A stretch of 64,000 bases of DNA, taken from assembly GCF_014851865.1 (NCBI RefSeq), contig NZ_JACVAM010000001.1, positions 992,001 to 1,056,000 on the forward strand, given 5' to 3'. The notes under the pieces were generated by a model that worked only from the letters and a program-made list of their open reading frames with translations, did not search any database and was not told the origin of the DNA. The translations under genes were made by a program, and so were the position numbers. This DNA comes from Pseudomonas sp. PDM16 (lineage in GTDB: Bacteria > Pseudomonadota > Gammaproteobacteria > Pseudomonadales > Pseudomonadaceae). This document shows positions 16,769-26,861 of the stretch, piece by piece (position 1 is the stretch's first letter; every line of letters begins with the position of its first letter).

Positions 16769-19700
16769 ATGCAATGGATCTTCATGCTGGTCGGCCTGGT
16801 GCTCGGTGCACTGGCTGGTGAATCGATAACCTCGGCCCTGCTTGGCGGGTTGCTGGGGCTGGGCCTGGGGCAGGCACTGCGCCTGCAGCAGCTGGCGGCG
16901 GACAACGAGCGGCTGCGCAAGGAGCTGAAGGGTTTCGCCGAGCGCTTCGAGCATGGCACCACAGCCTTGTACGAGCGCCTGATCAAGCTGGAGAGCTCAC
17001 CATCGAGTACGGTCGCGCCGGTCGCCGAGCCGCTCGCTCCCGAGACGGCCGCTGCTGCCGCTGCGGCACCCGACGTTAACCCGATTGCTGAACCCGGAGT
17101 CGAGCCCGAGTCTGCCGAGCTGGTCTGGGAGCTGCCGGAGCAGCTCAGTCCCGCCCCCCTGGTGGCCGTCGAAGCGCCGCGCCCGATTCCAGCACCGGTC
17201 ACGCCCTTGCCGCAGATCCCTCCGCGCCCCAGCGAGCCACGTCGCCCGGTCGCGCCGCGCGAGCCGTCACCGATCGAGCGGGGCTTCGCCCTGGCCAAGG
17301 CCTGGCTGCTGGGGGGCAATACCGTTCTGCGGGTCGGCGTGGTGCTGCTGTTCCTCGGCCTGGCCTTCCTCCTGCGCTACGCCACCGAGGGCATGGTGGT
17401 GCCGGTAGAGCTGCGCTACGCCGGCGTGGCGGCCAGCGCCATCGCTCTGCTCGGGCTGGGCTGGTGGCTGCGCCGGCGCAACCCCAGCTACGGCCTGATG
17501 CTGCAGGGTACCGGTATCGCCGTGCTGTACCTGACGGTGTTCGCCGCCATGCGCCTGCACCCGCTGCTCGACCCCAAGCTGGCCCTCGGCCTGCTGGTGC
17601 TGGTGACCGCCTTCTCGGCCATCCTCGCCGTGGCGCAGAACGCCCTGGGCCTAGCCGTGGCCGCGGCGCTCGGCGGCTTCGCCGCGCCGATCCTCACCTC
17701 TACCGGCAGCGGCAACCATGTGGCGCTGTTCTCCTACTTCGTCCTGCTCAACACCGGCATCTTCGCCATCGCCTGGTTCAAGGCCTGGCGCTTGCTCAAC
17801 CTGGTCGGTTTCGTCGGCACCTTCGGCATCGGCTTCGCCTGGGGCATTCGCTCCTATACGCCTGAGCTGCTGTGGAGCACCGAGCCGTTCCTGCTGCTGT
17901 TCTTCCTGATGTACGTGGCCATCGGCCTGCTGTTCGCCCGGCGCAAACTGCGTGAGGCGACGGATGCCCCCGAGGGGCGCGATGAGCAGCTGCGCTGGGC
18001 CCGCGGGCGCGCCGACTATGTCGACGGTACCGTGCTGTTCGGCCCGCCGCTGGTGGGCTTCGGTTTGCAGTACGCCATCGTTCAGCATCTGGAATTCGCC
18101 GCGGCCTTCAGTGCCCTCGGCCTGGGCCTGTTTTATATGATCCTGGCGCGCCTGCTGCGCGGGCGCAACGTGCTGTTGCTGATGGAGACCTGTCTAGCCC
18201 TGGGCGTGGTGTTCGCCACCCTGGCCATCCCGCTGGGCCTGGACGCTCGCTGGACCTCCGCCGCCTGGGCGGTGGAGGGCGCCGGCATCTACTGGTTGGG
18301 CCTGCGCCAGGGGCGGCCACTGGCGCGCACCTTCGCCTTGTTCCTGCAGTTCGCGGCAGCGCTGGCCTTCCTCGGCGGGATCGATTTCTCCATCCCCAGC
18401 GACACGGTACTCGACGGTGCACCGCTGGGTGCGTTGATGCTCGGGGTGGCGCTGCTGTTCAGCTTCTGGCAACTGCGCCGGGCGCCGCAGGACGTCAGCC
18501 GGGCCTGGGAGCGCCGTGGCCTGCCGCTACTGGCGACTGCCGGTCTGGGCTTCCTCTATCTGATCGCCCCGCTGTGCCTGGGCCCGGAAGGTACGGCCAT
18601 CGCCTGGGCGCTGGCCGGCCTGGCGACTCTGTTTGCCGGCCTGCGCCTGCAGTCGCGCACCTTCCTGTTCAGCGCATTCGCCATCCAGCTGCTCGGCGGC
18701 GTGCTGTTCCTCGCGCGGCTGCGCGGCGCCGATGCGGATGGTGCCGGCGTACTCGACTCCGGCTGGCGCGGCCTGATGGTCTGCTCGCTGATCGGCCTGG
18801 CGCTGGTGGCCGGCATGCTGATCGCGGTACGCGACAAGCTGGTCCGCGAGGACCGCGGCCTGATGCGTGGGCTTTCGCTGGTGATGCTGGTCGGCCTGCT
18901 GTTCGTCAATCTGGCGGTGCTGTTCGTGCTGCCCTGGCAGAGCGCCGCGGCGGTGTGGGCCGGTACGGGCCTGCTGATCATCTGGCTCAGCCTGCGCCTG
19001 CAGTTACGCGCCGGTTTCCTGTTCGGCTTGGTGCTGCAGGTAGTCGGCGGTATCGCTTTCCTCGCCGCCAGCCCGCTGCTGCTCGGCTATCTGCCCAGCG
19101 AGGGGCTGCTTCCGTTGGCGCATGCCGGTTTCTGGGCGCCGCTGGTGCTGGCCCTGGCCGCGCAGGTTGGCGCCTGGCGCTTGCGCCATGTGCTGTTGCG
19201 CCAGCAGGCGGGCAACCTGGGTAGCCTGAGCCTGCAGCGCCTGTCACAGCTGTTGCTGGCCTGGGGCGCCGCCTGGTGGGCGCTGGCCCTGAGCAGCGAG
19301 GTGCTGCGCTTCGTCGCCGTCGAGTTGCAGGGCGCCGCGTTGCTGGCGCTGGCCGCGCTCAGCGTGGCGCTGTGGAGCTGGCTGGCCGGGCGTCTACGCT
19401 GGCGTTCGCTGGCACTGCTGTGCAGCCTGCTGGTACCGGCCGGCCTGGTGATCCTGCTGCACCTGGGCGAGCGCACCTACCATCCGGCGGCCGGTTTCGG
19501 CTGGCTCGGCTGGGGCCTGCTGTTCGCCGTGCACTTGTGGTCGCTCAGGCGTCTGGCCGAGTTGCTGCCAGCCGGTGTACGCAGCGCAGTTCATGTGCTG
19601 GGTTGCTGTTTGATCCTCGGCGTATTGGCCTTGGAACTTCGCTACCTGCTGATGCTGCTGGCCGAGCACTACAACGCCTGGCGCTGGCTGGGCTGGGCCG

Positions 19701-20374
19701 TGTTGCCGAGCGCCTTCCTCCTGGCAATGGCCGCGCCGCGTGCCTGGCCCTGGCCGGTAGCGGCCTACCCGCGCGAATACCGGGTACTGGCCGCCGCGCC
19801 GCTGGCGCTGCTGATGCTCGGCTGGCTGTGGCTGGCCAATATCGCCAGCGACGGCAGTGCCGACCCGCTGCCCTACCTGCCGCTGCTCAACCCGCTGGAG
19901 CTGGGCATGCTGCTGGTGCTGATGGCGATCTACAGCTGGTTGCGTGCCGGCCTACCGCAGCTGGGCCTGGCGGCGCACAGCGAGCGCATCGCGCAGGTAG
20001 TCGCTGGAGCCACGCTGTTCGCCGTGCTCACCGCCACCGTATTCCGCGCCGCCCATCACTGGGGCGGCGTGCCCTACGAGCTGGATGCGCTGCTCGACTC
20101 GATGCTGGTGCAGGCCGGCCTGTCCATCGTCTGGACCCTGATCGCCCTGCCGCTGATGATCGTCGGCCATCTGCGCGGCCGCCGCGAGCTGTGGCTGCTG
20201 GGCGCGGCGCTGATCGCCGTGGTGGTGGCCAAGCTGTTCTTCGTCGAGCTGGGCAACCGCGGAGGCCTGGAACGCATCATTTCCTTTATCGGCGTCGGCG
20301 TACTGCTGCTGGTGGTGGGCTACTTCGCCCCGCTGCCGCCACGCAAACCCGAATCTGCACAGGTGAATGCATGA
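16769..20374 (+). CDS. DUF2339 multi-spanning membrane protein
   Basis: 1201 aa from ATG 16769 (MQWIFMLVGLVLGALAG). After a first hydrophobic segment come a short coiled coil (ADNERLRKELKGFAERFEHG) and a Pro/Ala/Glu-rich linker. About 30 membrane segments follow to the C-terminus, starting at NTVLRVGVVLLFLGLAFLLR. This is the DUF2339 family of giant polytopic proteins, function unknown. The start codon of the next gene (DUF3999) overlaps its stop as ATGA, so the two probably work together in the envelope. A longer reading from 16658 gives an unlikely leader. Confidence 0.85.
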   Translation: MQWIFMLVGLVLGALAGESITSALLGGLLGLGLGQALRLQQLAADNERLRKELKGFAERFEHGTTALYERLIKLESSPSSTVAPVAEPLAPETAAAAAAAPDVNPIAEPGVEPESAELVWELPEQLSPAPLVAVEAPRPIPAPVTPLPQIPPRPSEPRRPVAPREPSPIERGFALAKAWLLGGNTVLRVGVVLLFLGLAFLLRYATEGMVVPVELRYAGVAASAIALLGLGWWLRRRNPSYGLMLQGTGIAVLYLTVFAAMRLHPLLDPKLALGLLVLVTAFSAILAVAQNALGLAVAAALGGFAAPILTSTGSGNHVALFSYFVLLNTGIFAIAWFKAWRLLNLVGFVGTFGIGFAWGIRSYTPELLWSTEPFLLLFFLMYVAIGLLFARRKLREATDAPEGRDEQLRWARGRADYVDGTVLFGPPLVGFGLQYAIVQHLEFAAAFSALGLGLFYMILARLLRGRNVLLLMETCLALGVVFATLAIPLGLDARWTSAAWAVEGAGIYWLGLRQGRPLARTFALFLQFAAALAFLGGIDFSIPSDTVLDGAPLGALMLGVALLFSFWQLRRAPQDVSRAWERRGLPLLATAGLGFLYLIAPLCLGPEGTAIAWALAGLATLFAGLRLQSRTFLFSAFAIQLLGGVLFLARLRGADADGAGVLDSGWRGLMVCSLIGLALVAGMLIAVRDKLVREDRGLMRGLSLVMLVGLLFVNLAVLFVLPWQSAAAVWAGTGLLIIWLSLRLQLRAGFLFGLVLQVVGGIAFLAASPLLLGYLPSEGLLPLAHAGFWAPLVLALAAQVGAWRLRHVLLRQQAGNLGSLSLQRLSQLLLAWGAAWWALALSSEVLRFVAVELQGAALLALAALSVALWSWLAGRLRWRSLALLCSLLVPAGLVILLHLGERTYHPAAGFGWLGWGLLFAVHLWSLRRLAELLPAGVRSAVHVLGCCLILGVLALELRYLLMLLAEHYNAWRWLGWAVLPSAFLLAMAAPRAWPWPVAAYPREYRVLAAAPLALLMLGWLWLANIASDGSADPLPYLPLLNPLELGMLLVLMAIYSWLRAGLPQLGLAAHSERIAQVVAGATLFAVLTATVFRAAHHWGGVPYELDALLDSMLVQAGLSIVWTLIALPLMIVGHLRGRRELWLLGAALIAVVVAKLFFVELGNRGGLERIISFIGVGVLLLVVGYFAPLPPRKPESAQVNA

Positions 20375-21714
20375 ACAAGTGCTTGTCGATCGTCCTCGCG
20401 GCCCTGCTCGCCGCGCCGCTGGTGCAGGCCGAATACGCTACCCAGGTGCCGCTGAAGCTGGAGGGCGAGGGCCCCTGGTATCGCCTGGAACTGCCGCTGG
20501 GTGTGCAGATGGCCGCCAGCCACGCCGACCTGCGTGACCTGCGGGTGCTCAACGCCGAGGGCGAGGAGCTGGCCTATGCCCTGACCCTGGGCAGCGCCCA
20601 GCCCGAGGAAAAGCGCCAGGAGGCGGCGGTGAAGTGGTTCCCGCTGCGTGGCCCGGCCGATGCCCAGGCTGCGCCGGCCATCCGCGTGCAGCGCGGCACT
20701 AACGGCACCTTGGTGGAGGTGGCGCCGGAGCAGACGGGGCAGGGCGAACAGATACTGCGTGGCTGGCTGCTGGATGCAAGCGCATTCGATGAGCCATTAC
20801 ACCGTTTGCTGCTGGACTGGAGCGCCGAACAGGAAGGCTTCCAGCGCTTCACTATCGAGGCCAGCGATGACCTGCAGCACTGGCAGCGCTGGGAAGATGG
20901 ACAGATCGCCCGCCTGAGCTTCGCCGACGAGCGCGTCGAACAGCGCGAAGTGGAGCTGCCGGGCGCCAAGGCGCGCTACCTGCGCCTGCTCTGGCAAGCG
21001 CCGCAGCAGGCCCCGGCACTGCTGGCCGCGCGAGTGGTGAGCATCGAGAGCCAGGACCTGGCGCCGCCGCTGGCCTGGTCCGTGCCACTGTCGCCGACTT
21101 CGAGCAAGGTTGGTGAGTACAGATGGGAGCTGCCACTGTCGCTGCCGCTGGAGAAAGTTCGCGTGCAGCTGCCACCGGGCAATGTGCTGGCGCCGGTCAG
21201 CCTGTCCTCCCGCGGTGCCGGCAAGCTGGAGTGGCAGCCGCTGACCAGCGGCCTGCTCTATCGCCTGCCGCAGGATGGCAAGGAAACGCTGCAGGACCAG
21301 ATCGAGCTATGGGGCACGCCGGTGCAGCAGTTGCGCCTGCGTATCGACGCCCGTGGCGGAGGCCTCGGTAGCGAGGCGCCAGCGATCCGCGTGGCGGTAC
21401 GCGGCACCCAGGTGGTGTTCCTAGCTCGCGGCTCGGCACCTTATCGGCTGGCACTGGGCGATGCCTCGGCTCGTTCCGCGGCGCTGCCGCTGGGCACGCT
21501 GATTCCAGGCTATGAACCCAAGCACCTGGCTGGCCTGGGCCGCGCCGTGGCACCGGACGAAGTGCCAGCGGCAATGCGCCAGGTTGCCGATGCAGCGCAG
21601 TCGGCGGCGGACTGGAAGCGCATCGGCTTATGGGGGGTGCTATTGGTGGGTGTCGCTTTGCTAGGCGGCATGGCTTTCAGCCTGTTGCGCAAGCCGGAGG
21701 TCAGTGAACACTAG
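20371..21714 (+). CDS. DUF3999 family envelope protein
   Basis: 447 aa. It has a cleavable signal peptide (MNKCLSIVLAALLAAPLVQA), a large soluble beta-rich part that should lie in the periplasm, and one C-terminal membrane segment (IGLWGVLLVGVALLGGMAF) with a short basic cytoplasmic tail. In Pseudomonas the family sits directly behind DUF2339 genes, as here with a four-base overlap. This suggests a membrane complex of unknown role. The segment FQRFTIEASDDLQHWQRWED resembles discoidin-like sugar-binding domains, a weak hint only. Confidence 0.8.
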   Translation: MNKCLSIVLAALLAAPLVQAEYATQVPLKLEGEGPWYRLELPLGVQMAASHADLRDLRVLNAEGEELAYALTLGSAQPEEKRQEAAVKWFPLRGPADAQAAPAIRVQRGTNGTLVEVAPEQTGQGEQILRGWLLDASAFDEPLHRLLLDWSAEQEGFQRFTIEASDDLQHWQRWEDGQIARLSFADERVEQREVELPGAKARYLRLLWQAPQQAPALLAARVVSIESQDLAPPLAWSVPLSPTSSKVGEYRWELPLSLPLEKVRVQLPPGNVLAPVSLSSRGAGKLEWQPLTSGLLYRLPQDGKETLQDQIELWGTPVQQLRLRIDARGGGLGSEAPAIRVAVRGTQVVFLARGSAPYRLALGDASARSAALPLGTLIPGYEPKHLAGLGRAVAPDEVPAAMRQVADAAQSAADWKRIGLWGVLLVGVALLGGMAFSLLRKPEVSEH

Positions 21715-21807
21715 TTCTCTGTAGCAAGCGCTTGGTGAATTGAGACGGAAATCACGCTAGAGTCAGTCGGTGCCAACCGGTCAAAAAACAACGATAAGGA
21801 CTTTCCG

Positions 21808-23655
21808 ATGAAGCGCTTACTGACTCCGCTGGCGGCAGCCTGCCTGCTGGCCGGTAATCCCCTTTCCCTGCATGCCTCTCCGTATTCCTCCCTGGTCGTG
21901 TTCGGTGACAGCCTGAGCGACGCCGGCTGGACATCCGACGCTGATGGCCCCCGTCGTTTCACCAACAGGGTCGGGCCGACCTACCAGGCGGGCGAAGCCT
22001 ATGGCCCGGTCGCTCCCATGTTGCTGGGCGGTCAGCTGGGGCTCGGTGCTGAGGGGCTGGCTGCTGCGAACGCCGGTGGCAACAACTGGGCTGTGGGTGG
22101 CTACCGCACTGATCAGATTCTGGACTCAGTCAATAACGAGTATCTGGCGCCCAATGCCTTCCAGGCCGACCCCAGCGCGCTGTACTACCTCACCGGTGGT
22201 GGCAACGATTTTCTGCAGCTGAGGATCAACCCTCTTCTGCCTTACGAGCAGGCGACAGTCCAGGCTCGAGAGGCTGCGGGGCGCCTCGTCGACAGCGTAG
22301 AGGCGCTGCAGCAGGCCGGTGCTCGTTACATCATGGTCTGGTTGCTGCCGGACGTGGGCAAGACACCGGCCATCTCGAATACCCCATTGGCTGGCGGTGT
22401 TTCCCTGTTAGGGGCCGACTTCAATGATGAGCTGGTGAAGCAGTTGTCCACGGTGAATGCCGAAGTCATTCCCCTCAACGTTCCGCTGATGCTATCCGAG
22501 GTCTTGGAGAGTCCGGGCAGCTACGGGCTGGCCAGCGATCTGACGACACAGCAGCTGATCGGTACATGCTTTGACGATTGCAGCAGCGAAAATCCGGCCT
22601 ATGGGCTCAATGGCACCAATCCTGACCCGACCAAGCTGCTGTTCAACGATGGTGTGCACCCGACCATCACCGGCCAGAGGCTGATCGCCGACTATGCCTA
22701 TTCGCTGCTGTCCGCGCCCTGGGAAATCAGCCTGCTACCGGAGATGGCGCATGGCACCCTGCGTTCGCACCAGGACCAGCTACGTGCCCAATGGCAGGCA
22801 GACTGGGAAGCCTGGCAGGCGGTCGGTCAATTCCGCTCCTTCGTCAATGCGGGCGGGCAGCGGCAGAGCTACGACGCCTTCGGTGGTGATGCCGATGGTA
22901 ATGGCTACAGCCTGAATCTGGGCGGCAGTTATCGCCTCAATGACGCTTGGCGCGTAGGCCTGGCCGCCGGCCTGTACGAGCAGGACCTGGAGGTCGACCA
23001 CACCGAAAGCGACTACAACCTGCGCAGCTACCTGGCCACCGCCTTCGCTCAGTACCAGCAGAACCGCTGGTGGGGTGAGCTGGCTGCCAGCGTCGGTTAT
23101 CTGGACTACGACGACCTCAAACGTCAGTTCGATCTGGGCCCGGCCACTCGCAGCGAGAAGGGCGACACCGATGGTGACCTGTGGAGTCTGAGCGGTCGCG
23201 TAGGCTATGACATCGCCCAGAGCCCGGACAGCCAGTGGCACCTGAGCCCCTTCGTCAGCGCCGACTACGCACGGGTCGAGGTGGATGGCTATGCCGAGGA
23301 TGGTCAGCGCTCCTCCGCCTTGAACTATGGCGACCAGACGCGTACGTCCAAGCGCCTTGGCGTCGGCCTTCAGGGGCTGTTCGACCTGAGCCAGCAGACT
23401 CGTCTGTTCGGTGAGGTGGCGATGGAGCGCGAGTACGAGGACGATGCCACCGATGTGGATATGTCCCTGCGCAGCCTGCCGACCATTGGCTACACGCTGG
23501 AAGGTTACACGCCGGACGACAAGACCTGGCGTGCCAGCGTCGGTGTGAGTCATAGGCTCGCCGAGGGCGTGGCCGTTCGTGGTGCTTACATCTACCGCGA
23601 CGCCGACGACAGCGATCAGCACGGTATCAACCTGTCCCTGTCCTGGGACCTGTAA
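21808..23655 (+). CDS. estA: EstA-type autotransporter GDSL esterase
   Basis: 615 aa. A signal peptide (about 24 residues) is followed by an SGNH/GDSL hydrolase with block [12 protein letters not shown] (catalytic Ser35), block III GGGNDF and block V DGVHPT (Asp/His). The last 270 or so residues form an autotransporter beta-barrel ending in LSLSWDL with the aromatic-terminated strand. EstA is anchored in the outer membrane with its esterase outside the cell; in P. aeruginosa it affects rhamnolipid production, motility and biofilm. The order DUF2339-DUF3999-estA-fbp is as in P. aeruginosa. AAGGA precedes the start. Confidence 0.93.
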   Translation: MKRLLTPLAAACLLAGNPLSLHASPYSSLVVFGDSLSDAGWTSDADGPRRFTNRVGPTYQAGEAYGPVAPMLLGGQLGLGAEGLAAANAGGNNWAVGGYRTDQILDSVNNEYLAPNAFQADPSALYYLTGGGNDFLQLRINPLLPYEQATVQAREAAGRLVDSVEALQQAGARYIMVWLLPDVGKTPAISNTPLAGGVSLLGADFNDELVKQLSTVNAEVIPLNVPLMLSEVLESPGSYGLASDLTTQQLIGTCFDDCSSENPAYGLNGTNPDPTKLLFNDGVHPTITGQRLIADYAYSLLSAPWEISLLPEMAHGTLRSHQDQLRAQWQADWEAWQAVGQFRSFVNAGGQRQSYDAFGGDADGNGYSLNLGGSYRLNDAWRVGLAAGLYEQDLEVDHTESDYNLRSYLATAFAQYQQNRWWGELAASVGYLDYDDLKRQFDLGPATRSEKGDTDGDLWSLSGRVGYDIAQSPDSQWHLSPFVSADYARVEVDGYAEDGQRSSALNYGDQTRTSKRLGVGLQGLFDLSQQTRLFGEVAMEREYEDDATDVDMSLRSLPTIGYTLEGYTPDDKTWRASVGVSHRLAEGVAVRGAYIYRDADDSDQHGINLSLSWDL

Positions 23656-23668
23656 GCGTCCACTGTCT

Positions 23669-23693
23669 CCACGGCCCCGCAACGGGGCCGTGG
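23669..23693 (+). terminator. hairpin after estA
   Basis: An 11-bp perfect stem CCACGGCCCCG/CGGGGCCGTGG with a CAA loop lies 14 bases after the estA stop. No T-run follows, so termination may be weak or need Rho. Confidence 0.55.
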
Positions 23694-23803
23694 TACTGAA
23701 CTTCGCCCACATCGCCAACCTCTTATCTGCTGTCCGGTTCGGCAGAGGCGCCCGCGCGCGCAAACGGTTAAACTGCCGCCTTTCCCAGTTCCTGGAGCCC
23801 TCC

Positions 23804-24814
23804 ATGTCGCGCGTCACCCTCAGCCGCTACCTGATCGAACAGACCCGCAGTCACAACACCCCGGCCGACCTGCGTTTCCTCATCGAGGTGGTCGCGCGCG
23901 CGTGCAAGGAAATCAGCCATGCCGTGTCCAAGGGCGCCCTCGGCGGCGTGCTCGGCAGCATGGGCACCGAGAACGTCCAGGGCGAAGTGCAGAAGAAGCT
24001 CGACGTGATCTCCAACGAGATCCTGCTGGAGGCCAACGAGTGGGGCGGCCACCTGGCCGGCATGGCCTCCGAAGAGATGGACAATGCCTACCAGATCCCC
24101 GGCAAGTACCCGAAAGGCGCCTACCTGCTGGTGTTCGACCCGCTGGACGGCTCCAGCAACATCGACGTCAACGTCTCGGTCGGCACCATCTTCTCCGTGC
24201 TGCGTTGCCCGGATGAATACCTGAGCCAGAACGACAGCCTGGACGAGAAGGCCTTCCTGCAGCCGGGCACCAAACAGGTTTGCGCTGGCTACGCCATCTA
24301 CGGCCCGCAGACCATGCTGATGCTGACCCTCGGTGACGGCGTCATGGGCTTCACCCTGGACCGCGAGATGGGCAGCTTCGTGCTCACCCACGACAACATT
24401 CGCGTACCGGAGAGCACCGCCGAGTTCGCCATCAACATGTCCAACCAGCGCCACTGGGAAGCCCCGGTCAAGCGTTATGTGGACGAGCTGCTGGCCGGTA
24501 AGGAAGGCCCGCTGGGCAAGAACTACAACATGCGTTGGATCGCCTCCATGGTGGCCGACGTGCACCGCATCCTCACCCGTGGCGGCCTGTTCATGTACCC
24601 GCGCGATGCCCGCGAGCCGGAGAAACCGGGCAAGCTGCGCCTGATGTACGAGGCCAACCCGATGTCGATGCTGATCGAGCAGGCCGGCGGTGCCGCCACC
24701 AACGGCACCCAGCGCATCCTCGACATCCAGCCGGAATCCCTGCACCAGCGCGTGGCGGTGTTCCTCGGCTCGAAGGAAGAAGTCGAGCGCGTTACCGGTT
24801 ACCACAAGGCCTGA
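23804..24814 (+). CDS. fbp: fructose-1,6-bisphosphatase, class I
   Basis: 336 aa. It removes the C1 phosphate of fructose-1,6-bisphosphate in gluconeogenesis, an essential route in Pseudomonas growing on organic acids. The metal-binding signature [12 protein letters not shown] and the active-site segment [12 protein letters not shown] are intact. ATG 23804 ([13 protein letters not shown]) is the usual start; the frame is open further upstream but without family similarity. The DUF924 gene follows after three bases, so the two are likely co-transcribed. Confidence 0.96.
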   Translation: MSRVTLSRYLIEQTRSHNTPADLRFLIEVVARACKEISHAVSKGALGGVLGSMGTENVQGEVQKKLDVISNEILLEANEWGGHLAGMASEEMDNAYQIPGKYPKGAYLLVFDPLDGSSNIDVNVSVGTIFSVLRCPDEYLSQNDSLDEKAFLQPGTKQVCAGYAIYGPQTMLMLTLGDGVMGFTLDREMGSFVLTHDNIRVPESTAEFAINMSNQRHWEAPVKRYVDELLAGKEGPLGKNYNMRWIASMVADVHRILTRGGLFMYPRDAREPEKPGKLRLMYEANPMSMLIEQAGGAATNGTQRILDIQPESLHQRVAVFLGSKEEVERVTGYHKA

Positions 24815-24817
24815 AGC

Positions 24818-25420
24818 ATGAGTGCCTGGCAGCTGCTGCTGGACTGGTGGTTCGGTGATACCGAGGCCTCCGCCAGTACGGTGGCTACCAGCCGCCAAGG
24901 CCTGTGGTTTGGCTACCGCGCCGAGCAGGACGACGAGGCTCGCCGACTGTTCGGCGAACCCTGCGCTGTGGCCCTGGCTGGCGGTCTGCAGGAGTGGGCC
25001 GCGCAACCGCAGGGCTGGCTGGCGTTGATCCTGCTGCTGGACCAACTGCCACGCATGATCCATCGCGGCGCCCCGCAAGCCTTCTCCGGCGATGCCCGTG
25101 CGCAAGCGCTGGTTCGCCAGGGCCTGGAGCAGGGGGTCGATAACCGGCTACCGGCGATCTGTCGGGTCTTTCCCTATCTGGTGCTGGAGCATGCCGAAGA
25201 TCTTGCCCTGCAGGACGAGGCAGTCGCGGGTTTCGCCGCATTGCGCGACCAGGTTTCCACCGACCAGCGCGCGCCGTTCGACGGCTATCTGGATTACGCC
25301 GAGCGGCACCGTCAGGTGATTCGCCGCTTCGGCCGTTTCCCGCATCGCAACGACATCCTCGGACGCACCTCCTCGGCCGAGGAGCGGGCCTTCCTCGAAC
25401 AACCGGGCTCGCGGTTCTAG
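24818..25420 (+). CDS. DUF924 family protein
   Basis: 200 aa. Signature segments of the family are visible: ILDQW-like LLLDWWFGD at the start, LALILLLDQLPRMIHRGAPQAF in the middle, and YLDYAERHRQVIRRFGRFPHRN near the end. These are helical (TPR-like) proteins of unknown function, common in proteobacteria. The 3-base distance from fbp indicates co-expression, but no functional link to gluconeogenesis is known. Confidence 0.85.
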   Translation: MSAWQLLLDWWFGDTEASASTVATSRQGLWFGYRAEQDDEARRLFGEPCAVALAGGLQEWAAQPQGWLALILLLDQLPRMIHRGAPQAFSGDARAQALVRQGLEQGVDNRLPAICRVFPYLVLEHAEDLALQDEAVAGFAALRDQVSTDQRAPFDGYLDYAERHRQVIRRFGRFPHRNDILGRTSSAEERAFLEQPGSRF

Positions 25421-25531
25421 GCGAGGTATTCGGCTCTCGCGAACTGTGCGCCGGTTCGAGGGTCGGAGAGGCGCAATCGGGCGCGTCCTGTGCCAAGCTC
25501 TCTCGCAGTTTTCTTCCCTCTGGAGTTCCCC

Positions 25532-25786
25532 ATGTCGCTGCGTAACGTCGCTGTCCTCGCCGCCTGTGTCCTGCTCGCCGCCTGCAGCAAGATCAACCAG
25601 GAAAACTACTCCCAGCTCAAGGCCGGCATGGCCAAGAGCGAAGTGGAGAGCCTGCTTGGCAGCCCCGCGGAATGTTCCGGCGCCATCGGCCTGACCAGCT
25701 GCACCTGGGGTGACGAGAAGACCTTCATCAGCGTTCAGTTCGCTGGTGACAAGGTAATGATGTTCTCCGGGCAGGGCCTCAAGTAA
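25532..25786 (+). CDS. small lipoprotein with an SmpA/BamE-like fold
   Basis: 84 aa from ATG 25532. The lipobox LLAAC (Cys about residue 15) predicts a lipid-anchored protein. The rest (YSQLKAGMAKSEVESLLGSP, then WGDEKTFISVQFAGDKV) follows the SmpA/OmlA-like pattern of a helix with KxGMskxeV...LG.P followed by a small beta sheet. Such proteins sit in the outer membrane. No partner is obvious nearby. An in-frame ATG at 25490 would spoil the signal sequence. Confidence 0.8.
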   Translation: MSLRNVAVLAACVLLAACSKINQENYSQLKAGMAKSEVESLLGSPAECSGAIGLTSCTWGDEKTFISVQFAGDKVMMFSGQGLK

Positions 25787-25806
25787 CCCCGAGTCGAGAT
25801 AACTCG

Positions 25807-25853
25807 CTCCTTCGGCCAGGTTCGCGGTCGAAAATCGCACAGGCCCGAAGGAG
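25807..25853 (+). promoter_or_regulatory. hairpin that sequesters the lipocalin ribosome binding site
   Basis: CTCCTTCGG (25807-25815) is perfectly complementary to CCGAAGGAG (25845-25853). The right arm contains the GGAG Shine-Dalgarno of the gene starting at 25862. The 29-base loop has a possible inner GCG/CGC pairing. In RNA this could hide the binding site, giving temperature- or factor-dependent translation. Confidence 0.45.
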
Positions 25854-25861
25854 ATTCCGCC

Positions 25862-26401
25862 ATGCGCCCCATCCTGCTTTCCCTGCTGTTGCTCACCCTG
25901 GTCGGCTGTGCCGGTTCCGGCGAGCCGGACGACCTGCCGCAGACCGCCGGCCAGGTCGACCTGCAGCGCTACCAGGGCACCTGGTACGAGTTGGCCCGTC
26001 TACCGATGTTCTTCCAGCGTCACTGCGTCGCCTCCGAGGCGCATTACCGTCTGCAGGATGACGGTCGCGTGGCGGTGACCAACCGTTGTCGTACCGAGGA
26101 TGGCGAGTGGCAGGAGGCGAACGGCGAGGCCGAACTGCAACAGGCGGGGAAGACCGACAAGCTGTGGGTGCGTTTCGACAACTGGTTCAGCAACCTTTTC
26201 CCGGGCCTGAGCAAGGGCGACTACTGGGTGCTCTATCTCGAGGATGACTACAGCGTTGCGCTGGTCGGTCATCCGAATCGCGAATACCTGTGGCTGTTGT
26301 CGCGCACGCCGCAGGTCTCTGCCGAGGTGCGCGAGCGCCTGCTGGCCGAGGCCAAAGCCCGAGGCTACGACACCAGTGAGCTGATCTGGCGTGCGGATTA
26401 G
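25862..26401 (+). CDS. blc: outer-membrane lipocalin (Blc-like lipoprotein)
   Basis: 179 aa. Lipobox LTLVGC (Cys16) and the lipocalin signature RYQGTWYELARLP are followed by the beta-barrel core, including YWVLYLEDDYSVALVGHP and YLWLLSRTP. Bacterial Blc-type lipocalins bind lysophospholipids or fatty acids at the outer membrane and are often induced in stationary phase or under envelope stress. The gene faces the DUF2141 gene, overlapping its end by four bases. Its Shine-Dalgarno may be hidden in a hairpin. Confidence 0.9.
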   Translation: MRPILLSLLLLTLVGCAGSGEPDDLPQTAGQVDLQRYQGTWYELARLPMFFQRHCVASEAHYRLQDDGRVAVTNRCRTEDGEWQEANGEAELQQAGKTDKLWVRFDNWFSNLFPGLSKGDYWVLYLEDDYSVALVGHPNREYLWLLSRTPQVSAEVRERLLAEAKARGYDTSELIWRAD

Positions 26402-26829
26402 CGCTTCTTGCGGCGCAGCTTCACCGTGATGTGAGTGTCGCCGGTACCGTGTTCGAACAGGCACCGCAGCGGTGTGGGCTTGCCCTTGAACAGGCTGGGG
26501 TTACCGGAAAACCCCACCGGCTCCTGCGGTACGCCGCGCGGGCTGAGGGCCAGAGCACCGTCGCCATCGAGGTCCTGGTACAGCTGCACGGCGTAGCGGC
26601 CGGGCGGCAGGTCGTCCAGGCGCAGTTCGCCACCGCTGCCCTGGATCTGCCGCAGGGTGCGCCCGTCCCAGTCCGACTGATCGGCAGATACCAGCGCGAG
26701 GTGCACCGGTGCATCGCCCTGGCGGTCCTCGACGCTGATCACGATATCCCCGGCAAAGGCTTGTGAACTGACGAACAGCATGGCCAGAAGGCACGGCCGG
26801 GTTACGGTTTGAAGAAATCGCTGTGGCAT
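26398..26829 (-). CDS. DUF2141 domain exported protein
   Basis: 143 aa from ATG 26829, with a signal peptide (MPQRFLQTVTRPCLLAMLFV, cleavage after SSQAFA). The body is a small beta-sandwich with LDDLPPGRYAVQLYQDLDGDG, the DUF2141 hallmark followed by a short calcium-like DxDxDG loop. A basic tail (KLRRKKR) ends the protein. Function is unknown; it is presumably periplasmic. It is divergent from the DarA-like gene, with a 32-base gap that both promoters must share. Confidence 0.75.
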   Translation of the reverse strand: MPQRFLQTVTRPCLLAMLFVSSQAFAGDIVISVEDRQGDAPVHLALVSADQSDWDGRTLRQIQGSGGELRLDDLPPGRYAVQLYQDLDGDGALALSPRGVPQEPVGFSGNPSLFKGKPTPLRCLFEHGTGDTHITVKLRRKKR

Positions 26830-26861
26830 AATTCGGCCATTTTGCAGGGAATTGGCAAGGG

